Source: Gammaproteobacteria bacterium (lineage in GTDB: Bacteria; Pseudomonadota; Gammaproteobacteria; Xanthomonadales; Wenzhouxiangellaceae). Taken from it: a DNA stretch of 9,167 nucleotides. The DNA lies in the NCBI GenBank assembly GCA_003561495.1, contig PWWM01000140.1, positions 1 through 9,167 of the forward strand. Direction: 5' to 3'. Shown here in pieces: positions 6,622-9,167 of this stretch (positions are counted from its first letter, which is position 1; every line of letters starts with the position of its first letter). Both the position numbers and the translations under genes were made by a program. The notes under the pieces are model-generated. The model saw only the letters and a list, made by a program, of their open reading frames with translations, was not told the origin of the DNA and made no database searches.

Positions 6622-6727
6622 GGTTTACGGGGAAGGCTCAAGGCGCAAGGCGCAAGGAAAACCAGACCACTGACCACCGACCACTGACCTCCGACCTCCG
6701 TCTCCCGTCTCCCGTCTCCCGTCTCCC
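6622..6727 (-). repeat. Composite heptamer repeat, left copy (minus orientation)
   Basis: Read on the minus strand, the element has four GGGAGAC heptamers (6700-6727 on plus as GTCTCCC), then GGAGGTC, GGAGGTC, AGTGGTC, GGTGGTC and AGTGGTC, then a conserved core at 6622-6666 that starts TCTGGTTTTCCTTGC. The core matches 40 of 45 bases of the copy at 8500-8544 in opposite orientation. It lies between the thiolase promoter region and the end of the PHA-system gene and has no coding potential. Confidence 0.8.
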
Positions 6728-6728
6728 C

Positions 6729-6752
6729 GCATTTCGCCGTCAGGCGAAATGC
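6729..6752. terminator. Perfect 10-bp hairpin spanning the stop codon of the PHA-system gene
   Basis: GCATTTCGCC and GGCGAAATGC are perfect 10-bp arms around a 4-nt loop. On the minus strand the upstream arm codes the last residues (His-Phe-Ala) and the stop TGA is in the loop. No T-run follows, so if it stops transcription it does so without a classical U-tract; it may instead protect the 3' end of the mRNA. Confidence 0.5.
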
Positions 6753-7012
6753 TCATCCAGGTACCGGTGAATTTCCTTTTCCACGGCCGGCTTCAGGTAG
6801 CTAAGGAGAAAACCCAGTCGGGCGCGGACATGGACGACTTCCTCGTCGACATCGATTTCGCCGTCGACGCCGAAGCGCTCAAAGACGATGGTGTCTCCGT
6901 CCCAGCCATAGTCGATGTCGAACTTGTCGGCCAGGTCCTGGGCCAGGTCATCGGCGATCTGTTGTGCTTCCTCCAGGCTCTTGCCGTGTTCTCTTCGGAT
7001 GTCGATGCTCAT
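6740..7012 (-). CDS. Polyhydroxyalkanoic acid system (PHA granule-region) family protein
   Basis: This 90-residue, acidic cytoplasmic protein matches the small family found near polyhydroxyalkanoate genes. It begins with a strand and basic stretch (IDIRREHGKSLEEAQQIADDLAQDL), then FDIDYGWDGDTIVFERFGVDGEI in outline (residues 31-53, with the hallmark Y-x-WDGDT). It ends with RARLGFLLSYLKPAVEKEIHRYLDEHF in outline (residues 64-89). The family's molecular role is poorly known and it is widespread in proteobacteria without PHA loci, so PHA storage here is not implied. No PHA synthase or phasin is in the window. It starts 39 nt after the ThrE-like gene's stop and is probably co-transcribed with it. 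Its ribosome site is weak, and its stop codon lies in the loop of a perfect hairpin. Confidence 0.85.
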   Translation of the reverse strand: MSIDIRREHGKSLEEAQQIADDLAQDLADKFDIDYGWDGDTIVFERFGVDGEIDVDEEVVHVRARLGFLLSYLKPAVEKEIHRYLDEHFA

Positions 7013-7051
7013 GGCGAATTCGATTCCCTATCCCTCTGGCCCAAGATCTCT

Positions 7052-8296
7052 TCAAAGCGTGGTCTTGGGCGGCAACAGTACGCTGGCCAGGATCATTCCG
7101 GTGGTCAGCGCCACCGCAATCATACCTGCCAACATGGCGGTTTCAATGCCGGAAATTACATCATCGCCGAGCAGGGTGGCCAGGCTGCGCAAGCCGATGC
7201 TTCCGGGAACCAGCAGAATCAGGCCGGGAAAATGCATGATGGATCCCGGTCGGCCGGTGAATTTGACGAACAGGTTCCCGGATAGGCCAACTGCCAGGGC
7301 GCCGATGAATGCGCCCACGACGGGTGCTTGCATCAGGACACCGAGGCTTGCGCCGCCTGCGGCAATCACGCAGGCCACCAGCATCCAGGCCCAGTCGCGC
7401 TTGTGGGCCTGGAACAGCAACATCAGTCCGGCGGCAGCGAGCAGGAGTCCGACCGGAAGCAGCCACGGTGGGCGCAGCGAGGCCGTAGTCAGATCCACCG
7501 GCCCGACAAAGTATTGGCCGGCCATGCCGCCCATGATCAGCCCGAAGGTCAGCAATGCAAACACCATCCCGGCAAAGGCCAGACGCGAAGCACCCGAAAC
7601 CAGGTGCCCGGTGGCCAGTTCGCGGCAGGCGGTGGTCATGTCCATGCCGGGCAGCAATGCGATCATGCTGGCGATGATGGCCGGCATCAGCGCGGTGTGC
7701 GGGTCGAACCCGCACCACAGGGTGCCCAGAAAGGTGATCAGGGCGGCAACGACCGGAGTGATCAGGCGTGACCGATCCAGCCGCCGGCTGAGAACTTGCA
7801 CGCTCAATCCGCAAATGGTGCCCAGCACAATGGCCAACAGGCTTTCGCGCCAGCCGCCTCCGATCAATGGCGCCACTCCGGCGCCGATCGCGGCGTAGGC
7901 CAGAATCTGCAACCAGGTCCCGTAACGCGGTGGCGCCTGGTCGATGGCGCGCACCCGCAGATCGGCTTCTTCCGGTTCAATCTTGCCGTCGGCCAGTTCG
8001 TCCATGACCTGGGTCAGGTCGGCCAGCTTCGACAGATTGGCGCTGCCCGGCTCGGAGCGCGCCAGAAAGGTCTGCTGACGTGACCCATCACCCAGGGAGA
8101 CGACCAGGGCAGTGGGGGTCGAAAAGAACTCGGCCCTGAGGCCCAGCCGCTCGGCCATGATGTGCATGGCTGATTCCAGTCGATGTGCCGGCGAACCCAC
8201 ATGCAACAACGCCCGCCCAAGATTCAGCACCAGCGCACCGAAACGACTGGATTCGTAAGGCTGGACGGCGTGAGAGGATTCGGGGTCGGTTTTCAC
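7052..8296 (-). CDS. ThrE-family threonine/serine exporter-like membrane protein (fused form)
   Basis: The 414-residue protein joins both halves of the ThrE family, which some bacteria encode separately (as YjjP and YjjB). The N-terminal part (about 17-120) is soluble with HVGSPAHRLESAMHIMAERLG in outline and AEFFSTPTALVVSL, followed by about ten membrane segments. Family-typical motifs are LLPGMDMTTACRELATGHLVSGASRL in outline (residues 214-239) and FPGLILLVPGSIGLRS (356-371). The expected role is export of threonine, serine or related small metabolites across the inner membrane, driven by proton motive force; substrate is inferred only from family. The start is a GTG at 8296; no ATG lies upstream in frame and no clear Shine-Dalgarno is visible, so the exact start is uncertain. 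The unit ThrE-PHA protein is flanked by inverted composite repeats. Confidence 0.88.
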   Translation of the reverse strand: MKTDPESSHAVQPYESSRFGALVLNLGRALLHVGSPAHRLESAMHIMAERLGLRAEFFSTPTALVVSLGDGSRQQTFLARSEPGSANLSKLADLTQVMDELADGKIEPEEADLRVRAIDQAPPRYGTWLQILAYAAIGAGVAPLIGGGWRESLLAIVLGTICGLSVQVLSRRLDRSRLITPVVAALITFLGTLWCGFDPHTALMPAIIASMIALLPGMDMTTACRELATGHLVSGASRLAFAGMVFALLTFGLIMGGMAGQYFVGPVDLTTASLRPPWLLPVGLLLAAAGLMLLFQAHKRDWAWMLVACVIAAGGASLGVLMQAPVVGAFIGALAVGLSGNLFVKFTGRPGSIMHFPGLILLVPGSIGLRSLATLLGDDVISGIETAMLAGMIAVALTTGMILASVLLPPKTTL

Positions 8297-8340
8297 GGAT
8301 TGGGCGCAGTAAGGCTGAATGGGGAGTGTCTCACAGGACG

Positions 8341-8544
8341 GGTAGATGGGAGACGGGAGATGGAAGACGGTGGTCGGAAATCCGAGGTCAGTAGTCAGTG
8401 GTCAGTGGTCGGTAGTCAGAAGTCAGAAGTCAGAAGTCAGAAGTCAGAAGTCAGAAGTCAGAAGTCAGAAGTCAGAAGTCAGAAGTCAGTAATCAGTGAT
8501 CTGGTTTTCCTTGCACCTTGTGCCTTGATCCTTTCCCGGAAACC
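8341..8544 (+). repeat. Composite heptamer repeat, right copy (plus orientation)
   Basis: Reading plus, 7-nt units follow each other: GGTAGAT, GGGAGAC, GGGAGAT, GGAAGAC, GGTGGTC and GGAAATC. After a 3-nt slip come sixteen in-register units from 8386 to 8497 (GGTCAGT-type, then AGTCAGA), and last the conserved core at 8500-8544 beginning TCTGGTTTTCCTTGC. The same order of parts appears inverted at 6622-6727. It is non-coding. Confidence 0.85.
8414..8490 (+). repeat. Tandem array of ten perfect AGTCAGA heptamers plus one variant
   Basis: Ten identical 7-nt units run from 8414 to 8483, followed by AGTCAGT to 8490. The units before and after (GGTCAGT, AGTCAGT, GGTCGGT; AATCAGT) are diverged copies in the same register. 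There are no spacers, so it is not a CRISPR array. Confidence 0.95.
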
Positions 8545-8574
8545 GGAAACCCCTCATCCCCCCCACCCAACCGC

Positions 8575-8580
8575 TATACT
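8575..8580 (+). promoter_or_regulatory. Putative -10 box (TATACT) for the amine oxidase gene
   Basis: TATACT lies in otherwise GC-rich sequence, about 75 nt before the GAGGGA ribosome site. A recognisable -35 is not seen at 17 nt spacing. Confidence 0.4.
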
Positions 8581-8662
8581 TTCCCCAAATCCCGGCCAAT
8601 CCGGGACGGGCCGGACCTGCTCCGGGTGTTCTTCGTCCTTGAGTAATTGTTGTGAGGGACTT

Positions 8663-9167
8663 ATGGCTCGCTCCAACCTCTTTGCCCGCTTGCGCCGGGC
8701 GGCCCTGATCGACAGGGCCCGTCGTCAACTCCGTCTTGATCCCGAGGAAGTCCTGGATGCCGCCATGCGGCGACGGGATGTGCAGCGATCGCGTCGCCAG
8801 TTTCTGGTTCATGGCGCCGCGGTTGCGGGAACGCTGGCGCTGACCAGTTGTGGCGTTCCGCCTGAGCCGGCTTCCGGCGATGAAGAAGTCATCGTGGTCG
8901 GCGCTGGCATCGCCGGTCTGACCGCAGCCTGGCGATTGCGTCAGGCCGGTGTCGCAGTGCGTCTGTTCGAAGCCCAGGGACGGATTGGTGGGCGCATGCT
9001 CAGCCTGCGCGGTCATTTTCCGGATGAACAGGTGGTCGAGCTGGGTGGTGAGTTGATCAATACCGATCATGTGCATATCCGCCGCCTGGCCGATGAGTTC
9101 GGGATCGAACTGAATGATTTGCACACCGACGATCCGGAGCTTGATGACGGCGTGTATTTCTTCGACG
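8663..9167 (+). CDS. Tat-exported flavin amine oxidase, probable lipoprotein (N-terminal part)
   Basis: The frame starts at the ATG at 8663, preceded by GAGGGA, and leaves the window after 168 residues. A basic N-terminal extension (residues 1-42) precedes a twin-arginine motif, SRRQFL with Arg44-Arg45. Then come a hydrophobic stretch and a lipobox-like LTSC with Cys63, pointing to Tat export and possible lipid anchoring. Next is the Rossmann FAD site: VIVVGAGIAGLTAAWRLRQAG in outline (residues 76-96), the acidic strand end LFEA (Glu103) and RIGGRM (107-112), which is the flavin monoamine oxidase signature, followed by VELGGELIN. The family (amine oxidase, PF01593 type) oxidises amines or amino acids, or desaturates carotenoid-like substrates; the substrate here cannot be told. 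An ATG at residue 35 is an alternative start but has no better ribosome site. Confidence 0.85.
   Translation, partial: MARSNLFARLRRAALIDRARRQLRLDPEEVLDAAMRRRDVQRSRRQFLVHGAAVAGTLALTSCGVPPEPASGDEEVIVVGAGIAGLTAAWRLRQAGVAVRLFEAQGRIGGRMLSLRGHFPDEQVVELGGELINTDHVHIRRLADEFGIELNDLHTDDPELDDGVYFFD

Larger units (their letters stand above)
8297..8662. other. Intergenic region between divergent genes, half repeat, half leader
   Basis: This 366-nt gap divides the ThrE-like gene (minus) from the amine oxidase gene (plus). Positions 8297-8340 show no clear promoter for the ThrE-like gene. Positions 8341-8544 are the composite heptamer repeat. Positions 8545-8662 hold the likely promoter and 5' leader of the amine oxidase gene, with two short hairpins (TCCCGG/CCGGGA at 8590-8606 and CCGGA/TCCGG at 8611-8625). 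No ORF is supported here. Confidence 0.6.

Noticed and set aside
6740..7012. Evidence for a PHA synthesis locus
   Set aside because: Only a small PHA-system family protein is present; no synthase, phasin or acetoacetyl-CoA reductase lies next to it, and the thiolase groups with catabolic genes.
6915..7898. Long plus-strand open frame across the PHA-system and ThrE-like genes
   Set aside because: It spans two clear genes in antisense, gives low-complexity Pro/Ser/Arg-rich sequence, and has no ribosome site.
8414..8490. Possible CRISPR array
   Set aside because: The units are 7 nt and contiguous with no spacers, and no cas gene is nearby.
6622..8544. Composite transposon formed by the inverted repeats
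   Set aside because: No transposase or integrase is present, the enclosed genes are ordinary metabolic ones, and no flanking target duplication could be seen.
8486..9124. Minus-strand open frame opposite the amine oxidase gene
   Set aside because: It runs from within the heptamer repeat through the FAD-binding coding region and has no domain; the plus-strand frame has a ribosome site, a Tat signal and a Rossmann motif.

Overview
The window looks like chromosomal DNA of a GC-rich Gammaproteobacterium. The protein families fit that group: a DUF368 membrane protein, an NYN-LOTUS protein, a PHA-system protein, a fused ThrE-type exporter and a Tat-exported flavin amine oxidase. The intergenic gaps carry several families of short repeats. 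Genus cannot be fixed from the sequence; something near Xanthomonadales or Chromatiales (for example Wenzhouxiangella-like) is only an impression. No rRNA, tRNA, CRISPR array, transposase or prophage gene was seen.

Layout. Positions 1-179 (minus) hold the N-terminus of a secreted serine hydrolase of the beta-lactamase fold, diverging from a two-gene plus-strand unit: a DUF368 polytopic membrane protein (279-1196; this family has been assigned to undecaprenyl-phosphate recycling) and an NYN-nuclease/LOTUS protein (1241-2047). This unit converges on a five-gene minus-strand cluster read from 6543 down to 2268: thiolase, HMG-CoA lyase, short-chain 3-hydroxyacyl-CoA dehydrogenase, a small YbjN/CesT-like protein and a small MscS channel. 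Between the convergent units lies a 137-bp imperfect palindromic element (2119-2255).

The first three genes of the cluster make chemical sense together. HMG-CoA lyase is the last step of leucine breakdown, the HSD10-like dehydrogenase and a thiolase perform the last steps of isoleucine or short-chain beta-oxidation, and all feed acetyl-CoA. The last two genes are stress or accessory proteins tied to the dehydrogenase by a 1-nt stop/start overlap and a 56-nt spacer made mostly of 9-nt tandem repeats.

A second minus-strand unit (8296 to 6740) encodes a fused ThrE-type amino-acid exporter and a PHA-system protein. It is bracketed by two inverted copies of a composite repeat: a 45-nt core on the outside and arrays of 7-nt units facing inward. 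The right copy carries ten perfect AGTCAGA heptamers. From 8663 a plus-strand Tat-signal/lipobox flavin amine oxidase begins and runs off the window.

The genes are mostly recognisable housekeeping or accessory families. The least explained material is in the intergenic repeats. No clearly new multi-gene system was identified.
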